Of a stretch of DNA of 50,572 bases, positions 36,533-46,052 are shown one piece after another. Source of the stretch: an uncultured beta proteobacterium (GTDB taxonomy: Bacteria > Pseudomonadota > Gammaproteobacteria > Burkholderiales > Burkholderiaceae_C); the NCBI GenBank assembly GCA_903828235.1, contig CAIKLM010000181.1, forward strand, positions 1 to 50,572, read 5' to 3'. The notes beneath the pieces are model-generated. The model saw only the letters and a program-made list of their open reading frames with translations. It was not told the origin of the DNA and made no database searches. How positions within the stretch are numbered: the first letter of the stretch is position 1; every line of letters starts with the position of its first letter. Position numbers and translations under genes: made by a program.

Positions 36533-38056
36533 TCAGGCCGCCGTGAAGTTGCCGTGGAAACCCAGCGGCAGCGCGTACGGCAGCACGGCCTGCGCCACCG
36601 GCCCGTCCTCGATGCGCGCGGCATCGAGCAGGTTCAGCACCGTGGCCTGGCGCTTCGCGTCGAAGGTGGTGCCCAGCAGCCAGGCGTCGAGCTCGCCGCG
36701 GCCGCCGGGCTTGGGCACGAACACGTGCTCCTCGGCGATGGCATCGGCGCCGTAGTCGAAGCGGCGCACGCGGCCGCTCGCGGTGTCGAGCAGCTGCACG
36801 CCGTGGAACAGCGCATGCCGGCGGCGCGGCCCATGCGCCCAGGCGGCGGCAAACACCACATGGCGCGCCGCCTCGCCCACGCGATGCGGGTGCACGCGCG
36901 GGAACTCCACCCCGGCACCGCCGCCCGCCAGGGGCTGCAGCCGCACGCCGCCGTCGACCATGTTCAGCCGCGCCACGACGGGCTCGGAACCCAGCCCCAC
37001 GCCGGGGCGCCCGGCCATCAGCGCCACGGCGCCCTCGTCCAGGAAGGCAGCATCGGGCGCCGCGACGAAGCCGAGCACGACCTCGCCGTCGGCCGTGTCG
37101 TGCGCGTTGCTCACGTGGAACACCATGCGCGGCGGCAGCTCGAACACGCGCTGCCGGGTGACGTCGTCCTTGTCCATCACCAGCACGCGCAGCGGCTCAC
37201 CGGGGCTCATGGCGAAGCGGCGGCGGCTGCCCTCGGCGGGTGTGGCGAAGTCCAGCTTCACCGGCGGCAGGGGCACCACCAGGTGGCGCGCGGTGACGGC
37301 CATGTCGTGCACCATCCCGAAGGGAAACGGCGACCCGGTCAGCTGCACGCGGGCCAGGCGGCCGGCAGGGTCGACATGCCACACCACGAGCTGCTCACCG
37401 GCCGCGCCGATGTTCCAAAGGTGGCCCTGCGGATCGACCTTGGGGTGGGCCGAGAACGGCACCTGCGCCAGATCGGCCCGCCAGCTGACCGGGCCCTGGG
37501 TGGACAGGTCGTCGGGGCTCATCGCGTAGGCCGAGCCACCCTCCCACATCGCCAGCACGCGGCCGGCGTGCTCCAGCGCGCTGGTGTTGGCGGTGTTGAA
37601 GCTGTCGCGGCCGGCGGCCGGCGCCTGCCCCGGGAACGTGGTGCCCAGCGCATCGACGAGGAAGCGCCCGGCCTCGCGCTCGCGCGCCAGCTTGGCCGTG
37701 CGCACCAGGCGCCCGCGGTGCACGACCCGGCCGCCCTCGATGCGGAACTGCTGCACCATGCCGTCGCCGTCGAACCAGTGGTGGTAGCGCTGGCCGGCGC
37801 GCTCCAGCAGCGCCGGGCCGTTGCGGTAGAAGCGGCCGCGCAGCGCCGCGGGCCAGCGGCCGATCAGGCGTGCCTCGGCGTCGCGGTCGCCGGTGGCGTC
37901 GTTGACGCCAAACAGCGGCGTCAGCAGCGGCTCGCGGGCCGCGGCGGCCGCGAAGTCGGCCGGGCGCGCCGCAGCCGTGGCCTTGCCGCCCAGCAGCAGC
38001 GCCGGCGCGGTGGCGGCGGCCAGGGCCGCCTTCAGCAGATGGCGGCGCGGGTTCAT
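36533..38056 (-). CDS. Carotenoid oxygenase (CCD family)
   Basis: 507 residues. The four iron-binding histidines of carotenoid cleavage oxygenases are visible: His204 in FSAHPKVDP, His250 in MVHDMAVT, His314 in MVFHVSNAHD and His501 in LGFHGNFTAA. The motifs FRNGPALLE-like FYRNGPALLE and WFDGDGMV match the family. The N-terminus MNPRRHLLKAALAAA has a twin-arginine-like signal, so it is probably exported. Such enzymes split a double bond of carotenoids, stilbenes or lignin-type substrates; the substrate is not determined. Its start overlaps the stop of the DUF2141 gene (ATGA), so the two are an operon. Confidence 0.87.
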   Translation of the reverse strand: MNPRRHLLKAALAAATAPALLLGGKATAAARPADFAAAAAREPLLTPLFGVNDATGDRDAEARLIGRWPAALRGRFYRNGPALLERAGQRYHHWFDGDGMVQQFRIEGGRVVHRGRLVRTAKLAREREAGRFLVDALGTTFPGQAPAAGRDSFNTANTSALEHAGRVLAMWEGGSAYAMSPDDLSTQGPVSWRADLAQVPFSAHPKVDPQGHLWNIGAAGEQLVVWHVDPAGRLARVQLTGSPFPFGMVHDMAVTARHLVVPLPPVKLDFATPAEGSRRRFAMSPGEPLRVLVMDKDDVTRQRVFELPPRMVFHVSNAHDTADGEVVLGFVAAPDAAFLDEGAVALMAGRPGVGLGSEPVVARLNMVDGGVRLQPLAGGGAGVEFPRVHPHRVGEAARHVVFAAAWAHGPRRRHALFHGVQLLDTASGRVRRFDYGADAIAEEHVFVPKPGGRGELDAWLLGTTFDAKRQATVLNLLDAARIEDGPVAQAVLPYALPLGFHGNFTAA

Positions 38057-38505
38057 GTCGACATCCTCACGACGATGACGCTGCCGTCGAGCTTGACGCG
38101 GCCGGTCTCCCAGCTCGGGCCGAAGGTGCCCGGCGTGCCCGACGAACCCCAGGGCTCGGTGGGCAGGCCCACGATATTGGCGCCCATGCGGCCGTCGCCA
38201 TCGAGATCCTGGTACAGCGTCAGCGCCACCTCGGTACGGCCGGCCAGGCCGCAGAGCTGCAGGCGCTGCGTGGCGGCATCGCCGGCCTGCAGGCGCAGCT
38301 GCACCAGCGGCTTCTTGCGATAGGTGTCGGCGCTGCCGAAGGCGGCCACCATCAGCTGGCCCTGCTGCGGCCGCACGTTGTGAACCTCCACGGTGGCGCA
38401 GTCGTCCTGGGCCTGCACGGGCGGGGCAGTGGCCAGCAGCACGGCACCCGAAAGGGCCAACGCGGTGCGGGAGGCGGCGGTGAACAAGGCGGTCGGGGGC
38501 TTCAT
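38053..38505 (-). CDS. DUF2141 secreted protein
   Basis: 150 residues from ATG 38505, with GGAG about 6 nt upstream. A signal peptide ends V-Q-A-Q. The mature protein has the DUF2141 features: VEVHNVRPQQGQLMVAAFGS, LCGLAGRTEVALTLYQDLDGDG, and the C-terminal VGLPTEPWGSSG and FGPSWETGRVKLDG. Two Cys could form a disulfide. The family is secreted, of unknown biochemical function, and often found near carotenoid genes, which fits the translational coupling to the carotenoid oxygenase here. It may bind or present the same substrate. Confidence 0.85.
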   Translation of the reverse strand: MKPPTALFTAASRTALALSGAVLLATAPPVQAQDDCATVEVHNVRPQQGQLMVAAFGSADTYRKKPLVQLRLQAGDAATQRLQLCGLAGRTEVALTLYQDLDGDGRMGANIVGLPTEPWGSSGTPGTFGPSWETGRVKLDGSVIVVRMST

Positions 38506-38640
38506 GCGGGCTCCATCGGGGTGGTCGATGGAAGGCATGGTGCCGGCGCTCCCCGCCGCGCGCAGCCGCCACGCGACGAGCTCTCGGCGGCGTTCGCGAA
38601 GCGCCGCCGCCGCGGCGCCAACGGTGGGCGCGAGCCGCGC

Positions 38641-39738
38641 CTACCCGGCCACGCGCACCGGCACGCGCGGGGCCACCGCGCACATCAGCTCGTAGCCGAT
38701 GGTGCCGGCGGCGTGCGCCACCTCGTCGATGGCCAGCAGCGCCCCGCCCGGCCCGCGGCCCCACAGCGTGACGGTGCTGCCGATGCCGGCCTCGGGGCAG
38801 GGGCTCAGGTCGACGGCCAGCATGTCCATCGACACCCGGCCCACGGTGCCGGTGCGGATGCCGTCCACCAGCACCGGCGTGCCCGTGCCGGCGTGGCGCG
38901 GGTAGCCGTCGGCGTAGCCGCAGGCCACGATGCCGATGCGCATGGCGCGCTCGGCCGTGAAGCGGCTGCCGTAGCCCACCGTGTCGCCGGGCTGCAGCTG
39001 CTGGGTGGCGATGAGCCGGCTGTGCAGCGTCATCGCGGGCTGCAGGTCCCAGTCGGCGATCGTGCGCTCGGGAAAGTCGGGCGCGCTGCCGTAGGCCAGG
39101 ATGCCGGCACGCACCCAGTCGTTGTGCAGCCCCGGGTGGGCGCCGTGGCGCAGGATGGCGGCGCTGTTCGACAGGCTGCGCTCGCCGGGCAGGTCGGCCG
39201 TCGCCTCCGCGAAGGCGGCGAGCTGGTGCGCGATGCCGCGGGGCGCGTCGGCGTCGGAGAAGTGCGTCATCAGGCTCACCTCGTCCACCTGCGGCAGCGC
39301 GTTCAGCCGCGCCCAGGCGCTGCGGAAGGCCTGCGGCGCGAAGCCCAGCCGGTTCATGCCGCTGTTCATCTTGAGGAACACGCGGTGCGGCTCGTGCGTC
39401 TTGTGCGCGGCCAGCGAGTCGATCTGCTCGCTGCAGTGCACCACGTGCCAGAGGTTCAGCCGCGAGCACAGCTCCAGGTCGCGCGGCTCGAAGCAGCCCT
39501 CCAGCAGCAGCACCGGCCCGCGCCAGCCGCAGGCGCGGATGCGCTCGGCCTCGGCCAGGTCGAGCAGCGCGAAGCCGTCGGCCGCCTTCAGGCCCTCGAA
39601 GGCGCGCTCGATGCCGTGCCCGTAGGCGTTGGCCTTGACCACCGCCCACACCCGCGCCCCACCGGCGTGGCGGCGCGCGACGGCCAGGTTGTGGGCCAGC
39701 GCGGCGGGGTGCACGAGGGCTTCGATGGGGCGGGGCAT
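38641..39738 (-). CDS. alr: Alanine racemase
   Basis: 365 residues from ATG 39738. PLP-binding Lys35 is in [13 protein letters not shown], and the second catalytic base is the Tyr in [11 protein letters not shown]. The C-terminal beta domain has [12 protein letters not shown] and [12 protein letters not shown], as in Alr/DadX. It converts L- to D-alanine for peptidoglycan. The frame stays open upstream, but the chosen start gives the family N-terminus [17 protein letters not shown]; an ATG at 39765 is an alternative. It is divergent from lplT, so the 139-bp gap between them controls both. Confidence 0.92.
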   Translation of the reverse strand: MPRPIEALVHPAALAHNLAVARRHAGGARVWAVVKANAYGHGIERAFEGLKAADGFALLDLAEAERIRACGWRGPVLLLEGCFEPRDLELCSRLNLWHVVHCSEQIDSLAAHKTHEPHRVFLKMNSGMNRLGFAPQAFRSAWARLNALPQVDEVSLMTHFSDADAPRGIAHQLAAFAEATADLPGERSLSNSAAILRHGAHPGLHNDWVRAGILAYGSAPDFPERTIADWDLQPAMTLHSRLIATQQLQPGDTVGYGSRFTAERAMRIGIVACGYADGYPRHAGTGTPVLVDGIRTGTVGRVSMDMLAVDLSPCPEAGIGSTVTLWGRGPGGALLAIDEVAHAAGTIGYELMCAVAPRVPVRVAG

Positions 39739-39764
39739 GGCGTCACGAGGGCGTGGGACCCCCA

Positions 39765-39773
39765 TGCTATAAC
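39765..39773 (+). promoter_or_regulatory. Extended -10 for lplT
   Basis: TGCTATAAC gives TG-N-TATAAC, an extended -10, about 104 nt upstream of the lplT ATG. No -35 is seen at the right distance. The region also faces alr, so minus-strand use cannot be excluded. Confidence 0.4.
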
Positions 39774-39877
39774 CCTCGCGCCTCAAGGGCCGGACGACGC
39801 TTCTGGCCCGGCCACGACACGGAGACATCGGCGACGGCCCCTGCGAAGGCGGCGGCGCCTGCGCGGCGCGCGACACG

Positions 39878-41155
39878 ATGAAAAAAGGCTTCTCCACCAT
39901 CATGTCGGCGCAGTTCTTCAGCTCGCTGGCCGACAACGCCTTGCTCGTGGCGGCCGTGGAGCTGCTGCGCATGGCCAAGGCGCCGTCGTGGCAGGTGCCG
40001 GCACTGGCGCCGATGTTCGCGTTCTTCTACGTCGTGCTCGCGCCCTTCGTCGGCGCCTTCGCCGACAGCATCCCCAAGGGCCGGGTGATGTTCATCAGCA
40101 ACGCGATCAAGATCGTCGGCTGCCTGATGATGCTGTTCGGCACCCACCCGCTGCTGGCCTACGCGGTGGTGGGGCTGGGCGCGGCCGCCTACTCGCCGGC
40201 CAAGTACGGCATCCTGACCGAGCTGCTGCCGCCCTCGCAGCTGGTCAAGGGCAACGGCTGGATCGAGGGCCTCACGGTGGGCTCCATCGTGCTGGGCATC
40301 CTGCTCGGCGGGCAGCTGATCGGCCCGCGCATCGCGCCCGCGCTGCTGGGCCTGGACCTGCCGCTGGTCGACACCGGCGTCGACACCGGCCCCGAGGCCG
40401 CCATCTGCGTGATCGTGCTGCTGTACCTGGCGGCCTCGGCCTTCAACCTGTACATCCCGCGCACCGGCGCGCCGCTGATCCCGATGGACGGCGCGCTGCA
40501 CCTGGTGAAGGACTTCTCGCGCTGCAACCGCCGCCTGTGGGCCGACAAGCTCGGCCAGATCTCGCTGGCCACGACGACGCTGCTGTGGGGCATCTTCGGC
40601 AACCTGCGGCTCATCGTGTTCGCCTGGGCCGCGGCGGCGCTGGGCTACACCACGGCGCAGGCCTCCAACCTGGCCGGCGTGGTGGTGATCGGCTCGGTCA
40701 TCGGCGCGGTGGTCGCCTCGTTCATCACCAAGCTGGACCGCGCCACCAACGTGATCCCGCTGGCCATCAGCGTGGGCTTCCTGATGATCGGGCTGGTCTA
40801 CATCGACAACCTGGCCAAGGCGGTGCCCTTCCTCATCGTGATGGGCGCGATCTGCGGCTTCCTGATCGTGCCGATGAACGCGCTGCTGCAGCACCGCGGC
40901 CACAACCTCATGGGCGCCGGTCGCTCGATCGCGGTGCAGAACTTCAACGAGCAGGCCTGCATCCTGGGCCTGGGCGCGCTGTACGTGGTGATGACGCGCT
41001 TCGGTATGACGGCCTTCGGCGCGATCATCGTGTTCGGCATCCTGGTGGCGGTGGTGATGGAGTTCATCCGGCGCTGGCACCGCCACAACACGGTGCAGCA
41101 CGCCGACGAGATCGAGCACCTGCTCGAGATCGCGCGCACCGACCGGCATCATTGA
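39878..41155 (+). CDS. lplT: Lysophospholipid transporter LplT
   Basis: 425 residues, a major-facilitator-type protein with about 12 membrane helices. The start [21 protein letters not shown] and the motifs [32 protein letters not shown] and GNGWIEG match LplT. Family role: flips lysophosphatidylethanolamine inward across the inner membrane. The usual partner is an acyltransferase/acyl-ACP synthetase (Aas), which is not next to it here. The stop overlaps a candidate TTG start of the following EamA gene. Confidence 0.9.
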   Translation: MKKGFSTIMSAQFFSSLADNALLVAAVELLRMAKAPSWQVPALAPMFAFFYVVLAPFVGAFADSIPKGRVMFISNAIKIVGCLMMLFGTHPLLAYAVVGLGAAAYSPAKYGILTELLPPSQLVKGNGWIEGLTVGSIVLGILLGGQLIGPRIAPALLGLDLPLVDTGVDTGPEAAICVIVLLYLAASAFNLYIPRTGAPLIPMDGALHLVKDFSRCNRRLWADKLGQISLATTTLLWGIFGNLRLIVFAWAAAALGYTTAQASNLAGVVVIGSVIGAVVASFITKLDRATNVIPLAISVGFLMIGLVYIDNLAKAVPFLIVMGAICGFLIVPMNALLQHRGHNLMGAGRSIAVQNFNEQACILGLGALYVVMTRFGMTAFGAIIVFGILVAVVMEFIRRWHRHNTVQHADEIEHLLEIARTDRHH

Positions 41156-42102
41156 GCCCCCCCCGTAGCGCCTTCGGCGCTCCCCCCAAGGGGGGCGCCG
41201 CCAGCGGACCGGCGGAGCCGGATCCGCGGCGGCTGCTTGGGGCGGCGCGGGGCTGGGCCATCGCGGCGTTGATGGTGAACGCCTTCACCTGGGGGGTGAG
41301 CTGGTGGCCGCTGCGGCAGCTGCAGGACGCGGGGCTGCACCCGCTGTGGGCCACGGTGCTGATCTACGGGCTGGCGGTGGCGCTCATCGTGGCGCTGCGC
41401 CCAGGGGCGGTGGCGCACCTGCTGAAGACGCCGGTGCTGTGGGTGCTGGTGCTGGCCGCCGGCACCACCAACGCCACCTTCAACTGGGCCGTGACCATCG
41501 GCGACGTGGTGCGCGTGGTGCTGCTGTTCTACCTGATGCCGCTGTGGGCCGTGCTGCTGGCGCGGCTGCTGCTGAACGAACGGCTCACGCCGCTGGCGAT
41601 GGCGCGCGTGACGATGGCGCTGGCCGGCGCCGCCGTGGTGCTGTGGCCCGAGGACGGCGGCCTGCCCGTGCCGCAGAGCCTGCCGGACTGGCTGGGCGTG
41701 ATCGGCGGCTTCAGCTTCGCGCTCAACAACGTGATGCTGCGCCGCGAAGCCCACCAGCCCGAGGCGGCGCGGGCGCTGGCCATGTTCTTCGGCGGCGCCC
41801 TGGTGGCCGGCGTGCTGGCCGCGGCGCTCAGCGCCCAGGGCACGGTGCCGCTGCCGCCGGCACCGGCCTGGGGCTGGGTGGCCGGCGCGCTGGCGCTGGC
41901 GGTGTTCTTCCTGGGCGGCAACCTGGCGCTGCAGTACGGCGCCTCGCGCCTGCCCGCCAACGTGACGGCGGTGGTGATGCTGACCGAGGTGCTGTTCGCC
42001 AGCGTCTCGGCCGTGCTGCTGGGCGCCGGCCAGATCACACCGACGCTGGCGCTGGGCGGCGCGCTGATCCTCGGCGCCGCGCTGCTTTCAGCCCGGCACT
42101 GA
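41152..42102 (+). CDS. EamA/DMT-family transporter
   Basis: A ten-helix drug/metabolite transporter of two EamA repeats; the first helix GWAIAALMVNAFTWGVSWWPLR and the LLFYLMPLWAVLLARLLLNERL and VVMLTEVLFASVSAVLLGAGQ signatures are clear. The start is uncertain. The first ATG in frame (41272) would cut the first helix in half. The only upstream alternatives are the TTG at 41269, and the TTG at 41152 that overlaps the lplT stop as TTGA; I chose the latter (316 residues), making residues about 3-30 repeat-encoded. The substrate is unknown. The 3' end overlaps the convergent response regulator gene by 15 nt. Confidence 0.72.
   Translation: MSPPRSAFGAPPKGGAASGPAEPDPRRLLGAARGWAIAALMVNAFTWGVSWWPLRQLQDAGLHPLWATVLIYGLAVALIVALRPGAVAHLLKTPVLWVLVLAAGTTNATFNWAVTIGDVVRVVLLFYLMPLWAVLLARLLLNERLTPLAMARVTMALAGAAVVLWPEDGGLPVPQSLPDWLGVIGGFSFALNNVMLRREAHQPEAARALAMFFGGALVAGVLAAALSAQGTVPLPPAPAWGWVAGALALAVFFLGGNLALQYGASRLPANVTAVVMLTEVLFASVSAVLLGAGQITPTLALGGALILGAALLSARH
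41157..41240. repeat. GC-rich palindromic repeat, divergent copy
   Basis: CCCCCCAAGGGGGG at the centre is followed by GGACCGGCGGAGCCGGATCC, which aligns with GGACCGGGTGACCCGGATCC at 32668-32687. The first half (GTAGCGCCTTCGGCGCT) is different and forms its own hairpin. The element lies inside the 5' part of the EamA frame, so it would encode that protein's first residues if the TTG start is used. Confidence 0.55.
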
Positions 42103-42519
42103 GGGCGCTGTCGGCGTGGCCGCGCGCGGCTTCAGGCCGTGGCGCAGCAGCAGCCGCTGCAGCTCCACCGCGTCGAGCGGCTTGGCCAGGTAGGCATCGC
42201 AGCCCGCAAGCTGCCCGCGCGCGCGGTGCGAAGGGCTGGCGTGCGCCGACACCATCACCAGCACCGGCCGCGGCTGGTCCCGGTTCCGGCGGCCGATGTG
42301 CTGCGCGAGCGCGAAGCCGTCGAGCCGGCTGTGGGGGCCGAGCTCGACATCGACGAACACGAAGTCGTAGGGTGGCCCGGCGGCCAGCAGCTCGAGGGCG
42401 CGGTCGCTGCCGGTGGCGCGGTCCATCCGCAGGCCCCAGCGCTGCAGCCGCGTCTCCAGGAAGCGCAGCGCGATCTCGCTGTCGTCCACCAGCAGGGCGC
42501 GGCGCAGGGGTTCGGTCAT
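42088..42519 (-). CDS. Single-domain response regulator
   Basis: 143 residues comprising only a receiver domain: Asp12 and Asp13 in LVDDSE, phosphoacceptor Asp57 in VFVDVEL, switch Ser91 in VMVSA and Lys113 in YLAKPLD. No DNA-binding or output domain, so it resembles CheY-type relay proteins. No kinase gene is adjacent. A start at ATG 42519 gives the family-like MTEPLRRALLVDDSE. It overlaps the end of the EamA gene by 15 nt on the opposite strand. Confidence 0.82.
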   Translation of the reverse strand: MTEPLRRALLVDDSEIALRFLETRLQRWGLRMDRATGSDRALELLAAGPPYDFVFVDVELGPHSRLDGFALAQHIGRRNRDQPRPVLVMVSAHASPSHRARGQLAGCDAYLAKPLDAVELQRLLLRHGLKPRAATPTAPSVPG

Positions 42520-42648
42520 GGGGTGGAGGCGGTGCGGCAGGGCCGGGAGCAGCGGATGCTCGGCCGGCCGCGCCCCGGCGTCAACGCCCGCCGGCGCGCC
42601 TGCAGCCGCGGCGATACGATGCCGGCCTTCGCCGACCACCACACCGCC

Positions 42649-43149
42649 ATGCCCTCCACCGCACACGACTTCGAAGCCCTGTCCATCAGCGGCGAGAAGG
42701 CGCACCTGTCCAGCCAGCGCGGCAAGGTGCTGCTGATCGTCAACACCGCCAGCGCCTGCGGCTTCACGCCGCAGTTCGGCGGCCTCGAGAAGCTTTGGCA
42801 GGACTACCGCGACCAGGGTCTCGTGGTCGTGGGCTTCCCGAGCAACGAGTTCGGCGGCCAGGACCCCGGCAGCAACGAGCAGATCGCCAGCTTCTGCCAG
42901 CTCAACTACGGCGTGAGCTTCCCGATGATGGCCAAGGTGCAGGTCAACGGCGCCGGCGCCCACCCGCTGTGGCAGTGGCTCAGGGCCGAGGCGCCCGGCG
43001 TGCTGGGCACCGAGGCGATCAAGTGGAACTTCACCAAGTTCCTGGTCGGCCGCGACGGCCGCGTGAAGAAGCGCTACGCGCCCAACGACGCGCCCGAGGC
43101 GCTGCGCGCCGACATCGAGAAGGCCCTGGCCGAGAAGGCGCCCCAATGA
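42649..43149 (+). CDS. Glutathione peroxidase-family thiol peroxidase
   Basis: 166 residues, the usual length for a bacterial Gpx. The peroxidatic Cys37 is in [11 protein letters not shown] (Cys rather than selenocysteine), the Gln is in [12 protein letters not shown], and WNFTKFLV carries the Trp and Asn of the catalytic tetrad. It reduces hydroperoxides, probably with thioredoxin. ATG 42649 gives the compact family N-terminus; an ATG at 42619 would add ten residues. It is followed 58 nt later by the aminotransferase gene. Confidence 0.9.
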   Translation: MPSTAHDFEALSISGEKAHLSSQRGKVLLIVNTASACGFTPQFGGLEKLWQDYRDQGLVVVGFPSNEFGGQDPGSNEQIASFCQLNYGVSFPMMAKVQVNGAGAHPLWQWLRAEAPGVLGTEAIKWNFTKFLVGRDGRVKKRYAPNDAPEALRADIEKALAEKAPQ

Positions 43150-43207
43150 GCGCGCCGGGCCGCTCCCAAGCGCTCATCCCGCAGTGCGCAGCACGGAGGG
43201 TAGTCCA

Positions 43208-44404
43208 ATGAGCCTGTTCCAGCACGTGGAGCCCTACGCGGGCGACCCCATCCTGAGCCTGAACGAGGCCTTCCAGAAGGACCCGCGGGCCGACAAGGTC
43301 AACCTGTCGATCGGCATCTACTTCGACGACGCCGGCCGCATCCCGGTGCTGGACTGCGTCCGGCAGGCCGAGGCGCAGATGCTGGCCGAGGGCGGGGCCA
43401 AGCCCTACCTGCCCATCGAGGGCTCGGCCGCCATGCGCAGCGCCGTGCAGCGCCTGCTGTTCGGTGCCGACCACCCGGCGCTGAAGGCCGGCCGCGTGGC
43501 CACTCTGCAGACGGTGGGCTCCAGCGGCGGCCTGAAGGTCGGCGCCGACTTCATCAAGCGCTGGCTGCCGGGCAGCGGCGTGTGGGTGAGCGACCCCACC
43601 TGGGACAACCACCGCGCCATGTTCGAGGGCGCGGGCGTGCCCGTGAACACCTACCCGTACTACGACGCGGCCACCGGCGGCGTGCGATTCGCCGAGATGT
43701 GCGCCGCGCTCGAGCAGCTGCCGGCCGGCAGCATCGTGCTGCTGCACGCCTGCTGCCACAACCCCACGGGCGTCGACCTCAGCGCGGCGCAGTGGGCCGA
43801 GTTGGTGCCGCTGCTGGCGCGCCGCGGCCTCGTGCCCTACCTCGACATCGCCTACCAGGGCTACGGCGACGGCATCGAGGAGGACGCCTTCGCCATCCGC
43901 GCCGTGGCCGATGCCGGGCTCACGGCCTTCGTCGCCAACTCGTTCAGCAAGAGCATGAGCCTGTACGGCGAGCGCGCCGGCGCGCTGAGCGTGGTGTGCG
44001 AGACGGCCGACGAGGCCGAGCGCGTACTCGGCCAGATGAAGGCCACCGTGCGCCGCAACTACAGCAGCCCGGCCATCCACGCCGCCGGCATCGTCAGCCG
44101 CGTGCTCGGCGACCCCGCGCTGCGCGCCGCCTGGGAGGCCGACGTGGCCGCGATGCGCTCGCGCATCCAGGCCATGCGCCGATCGCTGCACGCGGTACTC
44201 GGCACCAAGCGGCCGGGCCGCGACTTCGGCTACTTCCTCAGCCAGCGCGGCATGTTCAGCTACACCGGCCTGAGCGCCGCGCAGGTGGACCGCCTGCGCG
44301 AGGAGTTCGGCGTCTACCTGGTGCGCTCGGGCCGCATCTGCGTGGCGGGGCTGAACACCGGCAACGTGGAGCGCACGGCGGCGGCGATGGCGGCGGTGCT
44401 GTAG
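43208..44404 (+). CDS. Aromatic amino acid / aspartate aminotransferase
   Basis: 398 residues, class I PLP aminotransferase of the TyrB/AspC type. GGAGG (43195-43199) precedes the ATG. The start [22 protein letters not shown] is typical. PLP contacts are in CCHNPTGVD and [10 protein letters not shown], the PLP-binding Lys248 is in [17 protein letters not shown], and the substrate Arg is in [11 protein letters not shown]. It interconverts aromatic or acidic amino acids and 2-oxo acids. The choice between tyrosine and aspartate preference cannot be made from motifs. The 3' 91 nt are overlapped antisense by the ornithine cyclodeaminase-family gene. Confidence 0.9.
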   Translation: MSLFQHVEPYAGDPILSLNEAFQKDPRADKVNLSIGIYFDDAGRIPVLDCVRQAEAQMLAEGGAKPYLPIEGSAAMRSAVQRLLFGADHPALKAGRVATLQTVGSSGGLKVGADFIKRWLPGSGVWVSDPTWDNHRAMFEGAGVPVNTYPYYDAATGGVRFAEMCAALEQLPAGSIVLLHACCHNPTGVDLSAAQWAELVPLLARRGLVPYLDIAYQGYGDGIEEDAFAIRAVADAGLTAFVANSFSKSMSLYGERAGALSVVCETADEAERVLGQMKATVRRNYSSPAIHAAGIVSRVLGDPALRAAWEADVAAMRSRIQAMRRSLHAVLGTKRPGRDFGYFLSQRGMFSYTGLSAAQVDRLREEFGVYLVRSGRICVAGLNTGNVERTAAAMAAVL

Positions 44405-45450
44405 GCGGCGCACCGCGGCGGGCGCAGGTCCGGCACGGGCTGGAGTTGCGAGAACAGGTCCTTCGGGTCGGCCAGCGCCGGAATCAGCTGCAGGGGCCGG
44501 CCCAGGCCCAGCTCGGCCGCCAGCTGCTGCACCAGGCGCAGCGCCGAGAAGTCCTCGAGCGCGAAGCCGACCGAGTCGAACACCGTGATCTCGTCGGCCC
44601 GCCGGCGGCCCGGGGCCTGGCCGGTGAGCACGCGCCACAGCTCGGTGACGGCGAAGCCGGCGGGCATCTGCTGCAGGTCGCCTTCGATGCGCGTCTGCGG
44701 CTCGTACTCCACGAACACGCTTGCCGCGTCCAGCACCGCCGGGTGCAGCTCGGTCTTGCCCGGGCAGTCGCCGCCCACGGCGTTGAGGTGCATGCCCGCC
44801 TCGAGCATGGCGGGCTCGATGATCACCGCGCTGCGCTTGTCGGCCGTGATGGTGGTGACGATGTCCGCGCCCCGCACGGCGTCGGCGGTGCTGGCGCAGG
44901 GCGTGAGCACCAGCCCCGGCACGCCCTGCAGGTTGCGCACGAGCTTGGCCGTGGCGGCCGGGTCGACGTCGAACAGCCGCAACTCGCGCACGCCCAGCCC
45001 GTGGTGGAAGGCCAGGGCCTGGAACTCGGCCTGCGCGCCGTTGCCGATGAGGGCCATGGTGCGCGCGCCGGGCCGCGCCAGCACCCGCGCCGCCATCAGC
45101 GAGGTGGCCGCGGTGCGCAGGGCCGTGGTCAGCGTGAGCTCGCTCAGCAGCACCGGCGCGCCGGTGGCGACGTCGGCCAGCACGCCGAAGGCCATCACCG
45201 TGGGCAGGCCGGCCGCGCCGTTGCCCGGGTGGCCGTTGACGTACTTGAAGCTGTAGTGCTCGGCGTCGGCCACTGGCATCAGCTCGATCACGCCGACCTG
45301 CGAGTGCGAGGCCACGCGCGGCACCTTGTCGAAGGCCGGCCAGCGGCGGAAGTCGGCCGCAATGGCATCGGCCAGGCGCAGCAGCAAGGCCGGCAGTCCG
45401 TGCGCCGCGACGAGGCGGGCGATGTCGGCGGGGGTGATCAGGGTCGTCAT
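44314..45450 (-). CDS. Ornithine cyclodeaminase-family protein
   Basis: 378 residues. The NAD-binding motif is [16 protein letters not shown]. Family blocks [34 protein letters not shown] and [12 protein letters not shown] match ornithine cyclodeaminase/mu-crystallin, in which ornithine is converted to proline and ammonia, though other members are ketimine reductases or amino acid dehydrogenases. The C-terminus extends some 30 residues past the conserved end and is encoded antisense to the aminotransferase gene. It is divergent from an Lrp-type regulator that probably controls it. Confidence 0.87.
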   Translation of the reverse strand: MTTLITPADIARLVAAHGLPALLLRLADAIAADFRRWPAFDKVPRVASHSQVGVIELMPVADAEHYSFKYVNGHPGNGAAGLPTVMAFGVLADVATGAPVLLSELTLTTALRTAATSLMAARVLARPGARTMALIGNGAQAEFQALAFHHGLGVRELRLFDVDPAATAKLVRNLQGVPGLVLTPCASTADAVRGADIVTTITADKRSAVIIEPAMLEAGMHLNAVGGDCPGKTELHPAVLDAASVFVEYEPQTRIEGDLQQMPAGFAVTELWRVLTGQAPGRRRADEITVFDSVGFALEDFSALRLVQQLAAELGLGRPLQLIPALADPKDLFSQLQPVPDLRPPRCAAYSTAAIAAAVRSTLPVFSPATQMRPERTR

Positions 45451-45487
45451 GGGGCAGCGCTCCGGGTGGGCCTTGCGGCGACTGCCG

Positions 45488-45564
45488 GCATTGTTCGGGC
45501 CGGTGTCGGCAATGCGAAGCGGCAACAGTGCTGCGAATCCGTGAGCTTCCTGCCGATTCGGCAG
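45488..45564. promoter_or_regulatory. Palindromic sites between the cyclodeaminase and Lrp genes
   Basis: CTGCCGATTCGGCAG (45550-45564) is a perfect palindrome around a central T, the 15-bp size typical of Lrp/AsnC operators. A second inverted repeat, GCATTG (45488-45493) and CAATGC (45510-45515), lies nearer the cyclodeaminase start. Together they fit an autoregulator that controls both divergent genes. Confidence 0.5.
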
Positions 45565-45585
45565 CACTCGCTGCCAGAATGCACC

Positions 45586-46011
45586 ATGGACTCCACCGAC
45601 CTGCAGCTCATTGCCCTGTTGCGCCAGGACGCGCGCGTGCCCGTGGCGCTGCTGGCGCAGAAGCTGGGGGTGTCGCGGGGCACCGTGGCCAACCGCATCC
45701 GCAAGCTCGAGGACGAGGGCGTGCTGGTGGGCTACACGGTGCTGCTGCGGCCCGATGTGGAAACGCAGCGCATCACCGCCTGGATGAGCATCGCCGTCGA
45801 GGGCAACCAGACGCGCGAGGTGATCGCGCATCTGCTGGGCGAGCCCGGGGTGGCCGGCCTGCACGACACCAACGGCCGCTGGGACCTGCTGGCCGAGCTG
45901 CGCGCGGCCCACCTGGGCGAGCTGGCCGCGGTGCTGGAGCGCGTGCGCCTCATCCGCGGCATCGCGGCCACCGAGACCAGCATCCACCTGCAGACCTACA
46001 AGCTGGCCTGA
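45586..46011 (+). CDS. Lrp/AsnC-family transcriptional regulator
   Basis: 141 residues. The N-terminal helix-turn-helix is LIALLRQDARVPVALLAQKLGVSRGTVANRIRKLE, followed by the Lrp linker LVGYTVLLRP. The AsnC ligand-binding domain (about 65-135) has the G-x-x-x-x-H...W-D-L-L-A-E-L core. Such regulators respond to amino acids. It lies divergent to an amino acid enzyme with palindromes between, so it is the likely local regulator. Downstream is an ABC permease gene, 41 nt away in the same direction, which may be co-transcribed. Confidence 0.9.
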   Translation: MDSTDLQLIALLRQDARVPVALLAQKLGVSRGTVANRIRKLEDEGVLVGYTVLLRPDVETQRITAWMSIAVEGNQTREVIAHLLGEPGVAGLHDTNGRWDLLAELRAAHLGELAAVLERVRLIRGIAATETSIHLQTYKLA

Positions 46012-46052
46012 GGGCGCCAGAGGGCGCCGCCGCTGGGGCATCATCGACCGCC

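Noticed and set aside
36533..39649. One frame running through the carotenoid oxygenase gene and up into alr, suggesting a fusion
   Set aside because: The upstream part lies opposite or in another frame of the DUF2141 and alr genes and has no domains. Starts at 38056 and 38505 with a stop-start overlap explain both genes.
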